DNA of 64,000 nt from assembly GCF_964199755.1 (NCBI RefSeq), contig NW_027435902.1, positions 310,001 through 374,000 of the forward strand, written 5' to 3'. The translations under genes were made by a program, and so were the position numbers. Below the pieces are notes generated by a model, which saw only the letters and a list, made by a program, of their open reading frames with translations, was not told the DNA's origin and did not search any database. How positions within the stretch are numbered: position 1 is the stretch's first letter; every line of letters begins with the position of its first letter. Shown here one piece after another: positions 31,481-44,100 of the stretch. This DNA comes from Larus michahellis. Its lineage: Eukaryota; Chordata; Aves; Charadriiformes; Laridae.

Positions 31481-32099
31481 AGCCTTGCCTTGTCTTTTGG
31501 CGCAAAGTCAGATGGGCTCCTGTGGCCAGCTCTGTCCAACTCCTTGGCCGGCACATCGCAGCTCCTGGCATGGCTGGTGGAGGCTCCAACGCTGGCTCTG
31601 CAGGGTTCCTAGGGCCAGCTCTGCTCCTTGCGCTATCTCAGCCTGGTTCCTCATGCGGTCCCAGCTCGCCTCCTTGGTCCAGCGCTGCTCTGCACCTGGG
31701 GCCGCATCAGCTTGGCTCTTGTGACGGACTCGTCTGAATGTTTGTATCCAGCGCAGCTCGGCGTTCGGGCTGTGTTCGCCTGGGCTACAGGGAACACCTC
31801 AGCTCGCCTCCTGGGATACCTCCAGAAGTCTCCTGGCCTGGCTCCGCATGGATCCTAGGGCACACTCAACTCAGCTCCCTGCACCAACTCAACATGCCTC
31901 CTTCTGTCCCCGCACGTCCCCTGTTTGAACCGCCTCAGCTTGGCTCCTTGGCCCGCTCAACTTGGCCCTCGGTGGCAGCTCAGCTCGCATTCTTAGGCCA
32001 GCGAAGCTCCACTTTTGGGGACGCCTCCACTCGGTTCCTGGGACACACGCGCTCAGCTCCTTGGGCTCGCTGCGCCCAGCATGTGGGGCATCTTGGACC

Positions 32100-35000
32100 A
32101 ACTCCTGAACTGACTGCTGGGACCTCAGCGCAGCCTTCTTTGAACCGCCTCGGTTTGACTGCTTGCACCAAGTCACCTCTACTCCTGCTGGCAGCTCAGC
32201 TCGCATTCTGAGGCCAGCGAAGCTCCACTTTTGGGGACGCCTCCACTCAGTTACTGGGACACACGCGCTCAGCTCCTGGGGCTCGCTGCACACGGCATGT
32301 GGGGCATCTCGGACCAACTCCTGAGCTGACTCTGCTGGGACCTCGGCGTAGCCTTGCCTTCTCTTTTGGCACAAAGTCAGATGGGCTCCTGTGGCCAGCT
32401 CTGCCCAACTCCTTGGCCGGTTCATCGCAGCTCCTGGGATGCCGGGTGGAGGCTCCTACGCTGGCTCCGCAGGGTTCCTAGGGCCAGCTCCGCTCCTTGC
32501 GCTATCTCAGCCTGCTTCCTCGTACAATCTGAGCTAGCCTCCTTGGTCCACCGCTGCTCTGCACCTGGGGCCACATCAGCTTGGCTCTTGTGACGGACTC
32601 GCCTGAATGAATGTATCCAGCGCAGCTCGGCGTTCGGGCTGTGTTCGACTGGGCTACTGGGAACACCTCAGCTCGCCTCCTGGGACACCTTCAGAAGTCT
32701 CCTGGCCTGGCTCTGCATGGATCCTAGGGCACACTCAACTCAGCTCCCTGCACCAACTCAACATGCCTCCTTCTGTCCCCGAACATCCCCTGTTTGAACC
32801 GCCTCAGCTTGGCTCCTTGGCCCGCTCAACTTGGCTCCCGGTGGCAGCTCAGCTCGCATTCTTAGGCCAGCGAAGCTCCACTTTTGGGGACGCCTCCTCT
32901 CGGTTCCTGGGACACACACGCTCAGCTCCTGGGGCTCGCTGCGCCCAGCATGTGGGGCATCTCGGACCAACTCCTCAGCTGACTCCATTCGGACCTCAGC
33001 GTAGCCTTGCCTTGTCTTTTGGCGCAAAGTCAGATGGGTTCCTGTGGCCACCTCTGCCCAACTCCTTGGCCGGCACATCGCAGCTCCAGGGATGCCGGGT
33101 GGAGGCTCCTACGCTGGCTCCGCAGGGTTCCTAGGGCCAGCTCTGCTCCTTGCGCTATCTCAGCCTGATTCCTCATGCTGTCCCAGCTCGCCTCCTTGGT
33201 CCAGCGCTGCTCTGCACCTGGGGCCGCATCAGCTTGGCTCTTGTGACGGACTCGTCTGAATGTTTGTATCCATCGCAGCTCGGCGTTCGGGCTGTGTTCG
33301 ACTCGGCTACTGGGAACACCTCAGCTCACCTCCAGAAGGCTCCTGGCCTGGCTCCGCATGGATACTGGGGCACACTCAACTCAGCTCCCTGCACCAACTC
33401 AACATGCCTCCTTCTGTCTCCGCACCTCCCCTGTTTGAACCGCCTCAGCTTGGCTCCTTGGGCCAACTCGACTCCTGGTGGCAGCTCAGCTCGCATTCTG
33501 AGGCCAGCGAAGCTCGACTTTTGGGACGCCTCCACTCTGTTTCTGGGACACACGCGCTCGGCTCCTGGGGCTCGCTGCGCCCAGCACGTGGGGCATCTTG
33601 GACCAACTCCTGAACTGACTGCTGGGACCTCAGCGCAGAATTCTTTGAACCGCCTCGGTTTGACTGCTTGCACCAAGTCACCTCGACTCCTGCTGGCAGC
33701 TCAGCTCGCATTCTGAGGCCAGCGAAGCTCCACTTTTGGGGACGCCTCCACTCAGTTACTGGGACACACGCGCTCAGCTCCTGGGGCTCGCTGCACACGG
33801 CATGTGGGGCATCTCGGACCAACTCCTGAGCTGACTCTGCTGGGACCTCGGCATAGCCTTGCCTTCTCTTTTGGCACAAAGTCAGATGGGCTCCTGTGGC
33901 CAGCTCTGCCCAACTCCTTGGCCGGTTCATCGCAGCTCCTGGGATGCCGGGTGGAGGCTCCTACGCTGGCTCCGCAGGGTTCCTAGGGCCAGCTCCGCTC
34001 CTTGCGCTATCTCAGCCTGCTTCCTCATACAATCTGAGCTAGCCTCCTTGGTCCACCGCTGCTCTGCACCTGGGGCCACATCAGCTTGGCTCTTGTGACG
34101 GACTCGCCTGAATGAATGTATCCAGCGCAGCTCGGCGTTCGGGCTGTGTTCGACTGGGCTACTGGGAACACCTCAGCTCGCCTCCTGGGACACCTTCAGA
34201 AGTCTCCTGGCCTGGCTCTGCATGGATCCTAGGGCACACTCAACTCAGCTCCCTGCACCAACTCAACATGCCTCCTTCTGTCCCCGCACATCCCCTGTTT
34301 GAACCGCCTCAGCTTGGCTCCTTGGCCCGCTCAACTTGGCTCCCGGTGGCAGCTCAGCTCGCATTCTTAGGCCAGCGAAGCTCCACTTTTGGGGACGCCT
34401 CCTCTCGGTTCCTGGGACACACACGCTCAGCTCCTGGGGCTCGCTGCGCCCAGCATGTGGGGCATCTCGGACCAACTCCTCAGCTGACTCCATTCGGACC
34501 TCAGCATAGCCTTGCCTTGTCTTTTGGCGCAAAGTCAGATGGGCTCCTGTGGCCAGCTCTGCCCAACTCCTTGGCCGGCACATCACAGCTCCTGGGATGC
34601 CGGGTGGAGGCTCCTACGCTGGCTCCGCAGGGTTCCTAGGGCCAGCTCCGCTCCTTGCGCTATCTCAGCCTGGTTCCTCATGCGGTCCCAGCTCGCCTCC
34701 TTGGTCCACCGCTGCTCTGCACCTGGGGCCGCATCAGCTTGGCTCTTGTGACGGACTCGTCTGAATGTTTGTATCCATCGCAGCTCGGCGTTCGGGCTGT
34801 GTTCGACTCGGCTACTGGGAACACCTCAGCTCACCTCCAGAAGTCTCCTGGCCTGGCTCCGCATGGATACTGGGGCACACTCAACTCAGCTCCCTGCACC
34901 AACTCAACATGCCTCCTTCTGTCCCCGCACCTCCCCTGTTTGAACCACCTCAGCTTGGCTCCTTGGGCCAACTCGACTCCTGGTGGCAGCTCAGCTCGCA

Positions 35001-38000
35001 TTCTGAGGCCAGCGAAGCTCGACTTTTGGGACGCCTCCACTCTGTTTCTGGGACACACGCGCTCGGCTCCTGGGGCTCGCTGCGCCCAGCATGTGGGGCA
35101 TCTTGGACCAACTCCTGAGCTGACTCTGCTGGGACCTCAGCGCAGCCTTCTTTGAACCGCCTCGGTTTGACTGCTTGCACCAAGTCACCTCGACTCCTGC
35201 TGGCAGCTCAGCTCGCATTCTGAGGCCAGCGAAGCTCCACTTTTGGGGACGCCTCCACTCGGTTCCTGGGACACACGCGCTCGGCTCCTGGGGCTCACTG
35301 CACACGGCATGTGGGGCATCTCGGACCAACTCCTGAGCTGACTCCGTTCAGACCTCGGCATAGCCTTGCCTTGTCTTTTGGCGCAAAGTCAGATGGGCTC
35401 CTGTGGCCAGCTCTGCCCAACTCCTTGGCCGGCACATCACAGCTCCTGGCATGGCTGGTGGAGGCTACAACGCTGGCTCCGCAGGGTTCCTAGGGCCAGC
35501 TCTGCTCCTTGCGCAATCTCAGCCTGGTTCCTCATGCGGTCCCAGCTCGCCTCCTTGGTCCAGCGCTGCTCTGCACCTGGGGCCGCATCAGCTTGGCTCT
35601 TGTGACGGACTCGTCTGAATGTTTGTATCCAGCGCAGCTCGGCGTTCGGGCTGTGTTCGACTGGGCTACTGGGAACACCTCAGCTCGCCTCCTCGGATAC
35701 CTCCAGAAGGCTCCTGGCCTGGCTCTGCATCGATCCTACAGCACTCTCAACTCAGCTCCCTGCACCAACTCAACATGCCTCCTTCTGTCCCCGCACGTCC
35801 CCTGTTTGAACCGCCTCAGCTTGGCTCCTTGGCCCGCTCAACTTGGCCCTCGGTGGCAGCTCAGCTCGCATTCTTAGGCCAGCGAAGCTCCACTTTTGGG
35901 GACGCCTCCACTCGGTTCCTGGGACACACGCGCTCAGCTCCTGGGGCTCACTGCACACGGCATGTGGGGCATCTCGGACCAACTCCTGAGCTGACTCCGT
36001 TCAGACCTCGGCATAGCCTTGCCTTGTCTTTTGGCGCAAAGTCAGATGGGCTCCTGTGGCCAGCTCTGCCCAACTCCTTGGCCGGTTCATCGCAGCTCCT
36101 GGGATGCCGGGTGGAGGCTCCTACGCTGGCTCCGCAGGGTTCCTAGGGCCAGCTCCGCTCCTTGCGCTATCTCAGCCTGCTTCCTCGTACAATCTGAGCT
36201 AGCCTCCTTGGTCCACCGCTGCTCTGCACCTGGGGCCACATCAGCTTGGCTCTTGTGACGGACTCGCCTGAATGAATGTATCCAGCGCAGCTCGGCGTTC
36301 GGGCTGTGTTCGACTGGGCTACTGGGAACACCTCAGCTCGCCTCCTGGGACACCTTCAGAAGTCTCCTGGCCTGGCTCTGCATGGATCCTAGGGCACACT
36401 CAACTCAGCTCCCTGCACCAACTCAACATGCCTCCTTCTGTCCCCGCACATCCCCTGTTTGAACCGCCTCAGCTTGGCTCCTTGGCCCGCTCAACTTGGC
36501 TCCCGGTGGCAGCTCAGCTCGCATTCTTAGGCCAGCGAAGCTCCACTTTTGGGGACGCCTCCACTCGGTTCCTGGGACACACACGCTCAGCTCCTGGGGC
36601 TCGCTGCGCCCAGCATGTGGGGCATCTCGGACCAACTCCTCAGCTGACTCCGTTCAGACCTCGGCATAGCCTTGCCTTGTCTTTTGGCGCAAAGTCAGAT
36701 GGGCTCCTGTGGCCAGCTCTGCCCAACTCCTTGGCCGGCACATCGCAGCTCCAGGGATGCCGGGTGGAGGCTCCTACGCTGGCTCCGCAGTGTTCCTAGG
36801 GCCAGCTCCGCTCCTTGCGCTATCTCAGCCTGGTTCCTCATGCGGTCCCAGCTCGCCTCCTTGGTCCAGCGCTGCTCTGCACCTGGGGCCGCATCAGCTT
36901 GGCTCTTGTGACGGACTCGTCTGAATATTTGTATCCAGCGCAGCTCGGCGTTCGGGCTGTGTTCGCCTGGGCTACTGGGAACACCTCAGCTCGCCTCCTG
37001 GGATACCTCCAGAAGGCTCCTGGCCTGGCTCTGCATCGATCCTACAGCACTCTCAACTCAGCTCCCTGCACCAACTCAACATGCCTCCTTCTGTCCCCGC
37101 ACCTCCCCTGTTTGAACCGCCTCAGCTTGGCTCCTTGGCCCGCTCAACTTGGCCCTCGGTGGCAGCTCAGCTCGCATTCTTAGGCCAGCGAAGCTCCACT
37201 TTTGGGGACGCCTCCACTCAGTTACTGGGACACACGCGCTCAGCTCCTGGGGCTCGCTGCACACGGCATGTGGGGCATCTCGGACCAACTCCTGAGCTGA
37301 CTCTGCTGGGACCTCGGCGCAGCCTTCTTTGAACCGCCTCGGTTTGACTGCTTGCACCAAGTCACCTCGACTCCTGCTGGCAGCTCAGCTCGCATTCTGA
37401 GGCCAGCGAAGCTCCACTTTTGGGGACGCCTCCACTCAGTTACTGGGACACACGCGCTCAGCTCCTGGGGCTCGCTGCACACGGCATGTGGGGCATCTCG
37501 GACCAACTCCTGAGCTGACTCTGCTGGGACCTCGGCGTAGCCTTGCCTTCTCTTTTGGCACAAAGTCAGATGGGCTCCTGTGGCCAGCTCTGCCCAACTC
37601 CTTGGCCGGTTCATCGCAGCTCCTGGGATGCCGGGTGGAGGCTCCTACGCTGGCTCCGCAGGGTTCCTAGGGCCAGCTCCGCTCCTTGCGCTATCTCAGC
37701 CTGCTTCCTCGTACAATCTGAGCTAGCCTCCTTGGTCCACCGCTGCTCTGCACCTGGGGCCACATCAGCTTGGCTCTTGTGAGGGACTCGCCTGAATGAA
37801 TGTATCCAGCGCAGCTCGGCGTTCGGGCTGTGTTCGACTGGGCTACTGGGAACACCTCAGCTCGCCTCCTGGGACACCTTCAGAAGTCTCCTGGCCTGGC
37901 TCTGCATGGATCCTAGGGCACACTCAACTCAGCTCCCTGCACCAACTCAACATGCCTCCTTCTGTCCCCGCACATCCCCTGTTTGAACCGCCTCAGCTTG

Positions 38001-40520
38001 GCTCCTTGGCCCGCTCAACTTGGCTCCCGGTGGCAGCTCAGCTCGCATTCTTAGGCCAGCGAAGCTCCACTTTTGGGGACGCCTCCTCTCGGTTCCTGGG
38101 ACACACACGCTCAGCTCCTGGGGCTCGCTGCGCCCAGCATGTGGGGCATCTCGGACCAACTCCTCAGCTGACTCCATTCGGACCTCAGCATAGCCTTGCC
38201 TTGTCTTTTGGCGCAAAGTCAGATGGGCTCCTGTGGCCAGCTCTGCCCAACTCCTTGGCCGGCACATCACAGCTCCTGGGATGCCGGGTGGAGGCTCCTA
38301 CGCTGGCTCTGCAGCGTTCCTAGGGCCAGCTCTGCTCCTTGCGCTATCTCAGCCTGCTTCCTCGTACAATCTGAGCTCGCCTCCTTGGTCCAGCGCTGCT
38401 CTGCACCTGGGGCCGCATCAGCTTGGCTCTTGTGACGGACTCCTCTGAATGTTTGTATCCAGCGCAGCTCGGCGTTCGGGCTGTGTTCGACTCGGCTACT
38501 GGGAACACCTCAGCTCACCTCCAGAAGTCTCCTGGCCTGGCTCCGCATGGATACTGGGGCACACTCAACTCAGCTCCCTGCACCAACTCAACATGCCTCC
38601 TTCTGTCCCCGCACCTCCCCTGTTTGAACCGCCTCAGCTTGGCTCCTTGGGCCAACTCGACTCCTGGTGGCAGCTCAGCTCGCATTCTGAGGCCAGCGAA
38701 GCTCGACTTTTGGGACGCCTCCACTCTGTTTCTGGGACACACGCGCTCGGCTCCTGGGGCTCGCTGCGCCCAGCACGTGTGGCATCTTGGACCAACTCCT
38801 GAACTGACTGCTGGGACCTCAGCGCAGAATTCTTTGAACCGCCTCGGTTTGACTGCTTGCACCAAGTCACCTCGACTCCTGCTGGCAGCTCAGCTCGCAT
38901 TCTGAGGCCAGCGAAGCTCCACTTTTGGGGACGCCTCCACTCAGTTACTGGGACACACGCGCTCAGCTCCTGGGGCTCGCTGCACACGGCATGTGGGGCA
39001 TCTCGGACCAACTCCTGAGCTGACTCTGCTGGGACCTCGGCATAGCCTTGCCTTCTCTTTTGGCGCAAAGTCAGATGGGCTCCTGTGGCCAGCTCTGCCC
39101 AACTCCTTGGCCGGTTCATCGCAGCTCCTGGGATGCCGGGTGGAGGCTCCTACGCTGGCTCCGCAGGGTTCCTAGGGCCAGCTCCGCTCCTTGCGCTATC
39201 TCAGCCTGCTTCCTCATACAATCTGAGCTAGCCTCCTTGGTCCACCGCTGCTCTGCACCTGGGGCCACATCAGCTTGGCTCTTGTGACGGACTCGCCTGA
39301 ATGAATGTATCCAGCGCAGCTCGGCGTTCGGGCTGTGTTCGACTGGGCTACTGGGAACACCTCAGCTCGCCTCCTGGGACACCTTCAGAAGTCTCCTGGC
39401 CTGGCTCTGCATGGATCCTAGGGCACACTCAACTCAGCTCCCTGCACCAACTCAACATGCCTCCTTCTGTCCCCGCACATCCCCTGTTTGAACCGCCTCA
39501 GCTTGGCTCCTTGGCCCGCTCAACTTGGCTCCCGGTGGCAGCTCAGCTCGCATTCTTAGGCCAGCGAAGCTCCACTTTTGGGGACGCCTCCTCTCGGTTC
39601 CTGGGACACACACGCTCAGCTCCTGGGGCTCGCTGCGCCCAGCATGTGGGGCATCTCGGACCAACTCCTCAGCTGACTCCATTCGGACCTCAGCATAGCC
39701 TTGCCTTGTCTTTTGGCGCAAAGTCAGATGGGCTCCTGTGGCCAGCTCTGCCCAACTCCTTGGCCGGCACATCACAGCTCCTGGGATGCCGGGTGGAGGC
39801 TCCTACGCTGGCTCCGCAGGGTTCCTAGGGCCAGCTCCGCTCCTTGCGCTATCTCAGCCTGGTTCCTCATGCGGTCCCAGCTCGCCTCCTTGGTCCACCG
39901 CTGCTCTGCACCTGGGGCCGCATCAGCTTGGCTCTTGTGACGGACTCGTCTGAATGTTTGTATCCATCGCAGCTCGGCGTTCGGGCTGTGTTCGACTCGG
40001 CTACTGGGAACACCTCAGCTCACCTCCAGAAGTCTCCTGGCCTGGCTCCGCATGGATACTGGGGCACACTCAACTCAGCTCCCTGCACCAACTCAACATG
40101 CCTCCTTCTGTCCCCGCACCTCCCCTGTTTGAACCGCCTCAGCTTGGCTCCTTGGGCCAACTCGACTCCTGGTGGCAGCTCAGCTCGCATTCTGAGGCCA
40201 GCGAAGCTCGACTTTTGGGACGCCTCCACTCTGTTTCTGGGACACACGCGCTCGGCTCCTGGGGCTCGCTGCGCCCAGCATGTGGGGCATCTTGGACCAA
40301 CTCCTGAGCTGACTCTGCTGGGACCTCAGCGCAGCCTTCTTTGAACCGCCTCGGTTTGACTGCTTGCACCAAGTCACCTCGACTCCTGCTGGCAGCTCAG
40401 CTCGCATTCTGAGGCCAGCGAAGCTCCACTTTTGGGGACGCCTCCACTCGGTTCCTGGGACACACGCGCTCGGCTCCTGGGGCTCACTGCACACGGCATG
40501 TGGGGCATCTCGGACCAACT
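32100..40520 (+). repeat. Higher-order repeat of 5189 bp (about 1.6 copies)
   Basis: Landmarks from 32354 to 37543 are spaced 653, 852, 653, 854, 653, 653 and 871 (sum 5189). The 32354-35300 part recurs at 37543-40490 with the same spacings and nearly the same sequence; for example the units at 32607, 34112 and 34765 reappear at 37796, 39301 and 39954. Within it, a 1505-bp dimer (653 + 852) is itself repeated (32354 to 33859), showing two nested levels. Confidence 0.85.
35120..35340 (+). repeat. Example of the duplicated ~217-bp module inside an 854-bp unit
   Basis: The stretch starting CTGCTGGGACCTCAGCGCAG repeats the preceding 217 bp or so (from about 34930, CTGTTTGAACCACCTCAGCT): both contain GCATTCTGAGGCCAGCGAAG, CTCCTGGGGCTC, GCATGTGGGGCATCT and CAACTCCTGAGCTGACTC. 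The 653-bp units have this module once, the 850-871-bp units twice, and the 1074-bp units (for example 42714-43788, 47253-48327, 51792-52866) three times. Confidence 0.8.
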
Positions 40521-41199
40521 CCTCAGCTGACTCCGTTCAGACCTCGGCATAGCCTTGCCTTGTCTTTTGGCGCAAAGTCAGATGGGCTCCTGTGGCCAGC
40601 TCTGCCCAACTCCTTGGCCGGCACATCGCAGCTCCAGGGATGCCGGGTGGAGGCTCCTACGCTGGCTCCGCAGGGTTCCTAGGGCCAGCTCCGCTCCTTG
40701 CGCTATCTCAGCCTGCTTCCTCGTACAATCTGAGCTCGCCTCCTTGGTCCACCGCTGCTCTGCACCTGGGGCCGCATCAGCTTGGCTCTTGTGACGGACT
40801 CGTCTGAATGTTTGTATCCAGCGCAGCTCGGCGTTCGGGCTGTGTTCGACTCGGCTACTGGGAACACCTCAGCTCACCTCCAGAAGTCTCCTGGCCTGGC
40901 TCCGCATGGATACTGGGGCACACTCAACTCAGCTCCCTGCACCAACTCAACATGCCTCCTTCTGTCCCCGCACCTCCCCTGTTTGAACCGCCTCAGCTTG
41001 GCTCCTTGGGCCAACTCGACTCCTGGTGGCAGCTCAGCTCGCATTCTGAGGCCAGCGAAGCTCGACTTTTGGGACGCCTCCACTCTGTTTCTGGGACACA
41101 CGCGCTCGGCTCCTGGGGCTCGCTGCGCCCAGCATGTGGGGCATCTTGGACCAACTCCTGAGCTGACTCTGCTGGGACCTCAGCGCAGCCTTCTTTGAA

Positions 41200-44100
41200 C
41201 TGCCTCGGTTTGACTGCTTGCACCAAGTCACCTCGACTCCTGCTGGCAGCTCAGCTCGCATTCTGAGGCCAGCGAAGCTCCACTTTTGGGGACGCCTCCA
41301 CTCGGTTCCTGGGACACACGCGCTCGGCTCCTGGGGCTCACTGCACACGGCATGTGGGGCATCTCGGACCAACTCCTCAGCTGACTCCGTTCAGACCTCG
41401 GCATAGCCTTGCCTTGTCTTTTGGCGCAAAGTCAGATGGGCTCCTGTGGCCAGCTCTGCCCAACTCCTTGGCCGGCACATCGCAGCTCCAGGGATGCCGG
41501 GTGGAGGCTCCTACGCTGGCTCCGCAGGGTTCCTAGGGCCAGCTCCACTCCTTGCGCTATCTCAGCCTGCTTCCTCGTACAATCTGAGCTCGCCTCCTTG
41601 GTCCAGCGCTGCTCTGCACCTGGGGCCGCATCAGCTTGGCTCTTGTGACGGACTCGTCTGAATGTTTGTATCCAGCGCAGCTCGGCGTTCGGGCTGTGTT
41701 CGACTGGGCTACTGGGAACACCTCAGCTCGCCTCCTGGGATACCTCCAGAAGGCTCCTGGCCTGGCTCCGCATGGATCCTAGGGCACACTCAACTCAGCT
41801 CCCTGCACCAACTCAACATGCTACCTTCTGCCGCCGCACCTCCCGTGTTTCAACAGCCTCAACTTGGCTCCTTGGGCCAGCTCAACTTGGCTCCTGGTGG
41901 CACCTCAGCTCGCATTCTGAGGCAGTGAAGCTCAACTTTTGGGACGCCTGCACTCGGTTCCTGGGACACACGCTCTCAGCTCCTGGGGCTCACTGCACAC
42001 GGCATGTGGGGCATCTCGGACCAACTCCTGAGCTGACTCTGTTCGGACCTCGGCGTAACCTTGCCTTGTCTTTTGGCGCAAAGCCAGATGGACTCCTGTG
42101 GCCACCTCTGCCCAACTCCTTGGCCGGCACATCGCAGCTCCTGGGATGCCTGGTGGAGGCTCCTACGCTGGCTCCGCAGGGTTCCTAGGGCCAGCTCCGC
42201 TCCTTGCGCTATCTCAGCCTGCTTCCTTGTACAATCTGAGCTCGCCTCCTTGGTCCACCGCTGCTCTGCACCTGGGGCCGCATCAGCTTGGCTCTTGTGA
42301 CGGACTCGCCTGAATGAATGTATCCAGCGCAGCTCGGCGTTCGGGCTGTGTTCGACTGGGCTACTGGGAACACCTCAGCTCGCCTCCTGGGACACCTTCA
42401 GAAGTCTCCTGGCCTGGCTCTGCATGGATCCTAGGGCACACTCAACTCAGCTCCCTGCACCAACTCAACATGCCTCCTTCTGTCCCCGCACATCCCCTGT
42501 TTGAACCGCCTCAGCTTGGTTCCTTGGCCCGCTCAACTTGGCCCTCGGTGGCAGCTCAGCTCGCATTCTTAGGCCAGCGAAGCTCCACTTTTGGGGACGC
42601 CTCCACTCGGTTCCTGGGACACATGCGCTCGGCTCCTGGGGCTCACTGCACACGGCATGTGGGGCATCTCGGACCAACTCCTCAGCTGACTCCGTTCAGA
42701 CCTCGGCATAGCCTTGCCTTGTCTTTTGGCGCAAAGTCAGATGGGCTCCTGTGGCCAGCTCTGCCCAACTCCTTGGCCGGTTCATCGCAGCTCCTGGGAT
42801 GCCGGGTGGAGGCTCCTACGCTGGCTCCGCAGGGTTCCTAAGGCCAGCTCCGCTCCTTGCGCAATCTCAGCCTGGTTCCTCATGCGGTCCCAGCTCGCCT
42901 CCTTGGTCCAGCGCTGCTCTGCACCTGGGGCCACATCAGCTTGGCTCTTGTGACGGACTCGCCTGAATGAATGTATCCAGTGCAGCTCGGCGTTCGGGCT
43001 GTGTTCGACTGGGCTACTGGGAACACCTCAGCTCGCCTCCTGGGACACCTCCAGAAGTCTCCTGGCCTGGCTCCGCATGGATCCTAGGGCACACTCAACT
43101 CAGCTCCCTGCACCAACTCAACATGCCTCCTTCTGTCCCCACACGTCCCCTGTTTGAACCGCCTCAGCTTGGCTCCTTGGCCCGCTCAACTTGGCTCCCG
43201 GTGGCAGCTCAGCTCGCATTCTTAGGCCAGCGAAGCTCAACTTTTGGGACGCCTCCACTCGGTTCCTGGGACACACACGCTCAGCTCCTGGGGCTCGCTG
43301 CACCCAGCATGTGGGGCATCTCGGACCAACTCCTCAGCTGACTCCTCCCCGCCCCTCCCCTGTTTGAACCGCCTCAGCTTGGCTCCTTGGGCCAACTCGA
43401 CTCCTGGTGGCAGCTCAGCTCGCATTCTGAGGCCAGCGAAGCTCGACTTTTGGGACGCCTCCACTCTGTTTCTGGGACACACGCGCTCGGCTCCTGGGGC
43501 TCGCTGCGCTCAGCATGTGGGGCATCTTGGACCAACTCCTGAGCTGACTGCTGGGGCCTCAGCGCAGAATTCTTTGAACGTCCTCGGTTTGACTGCTTGC
43601 ACCAAGTCACCTCGACTCCTGCTGGCAGCTCAGCTCGCATTCTGAGGCCAGCGAAGCTCCACTTTTGGGGACGCCTCCACTCAGTTACTGGGACACACAC
43701 GCTCAGCTCCTCGGGCTCGCTGCGCCCAGCATGTGGGGCATCTCGGACCAACTCCTCAGCTGACTCCATTCGGACCTCGGCGTAGCCTTGCCTTGTATTT
43801 TGGCGCAAAGTCAGATGGGCTCCTGTGGCCAGCTCTGCCCAACTCCTTGGCCGGTTCATCGCAGCTCCTGGGATGCCAGGTGGAGGCTCCTACGCTGGCT
43901 CCGCAGGGTTCCTAGGGCCAGCTCCGCTCCATGCGCAATCTCAGCCTGGTTCCTCGTACAATCTGAGCTCGCCTCCTTGGTCCACCGCTGCTCTGCACCT
44001 GGGGCCGCATCAGCTTGGCTCTTGTGACGGACTCGTCTGAATGAATGTATCCAGCGCAGCTCGAGCGTTCGCGCTGTGTTCGACTGGGGTACTGGAAGAA

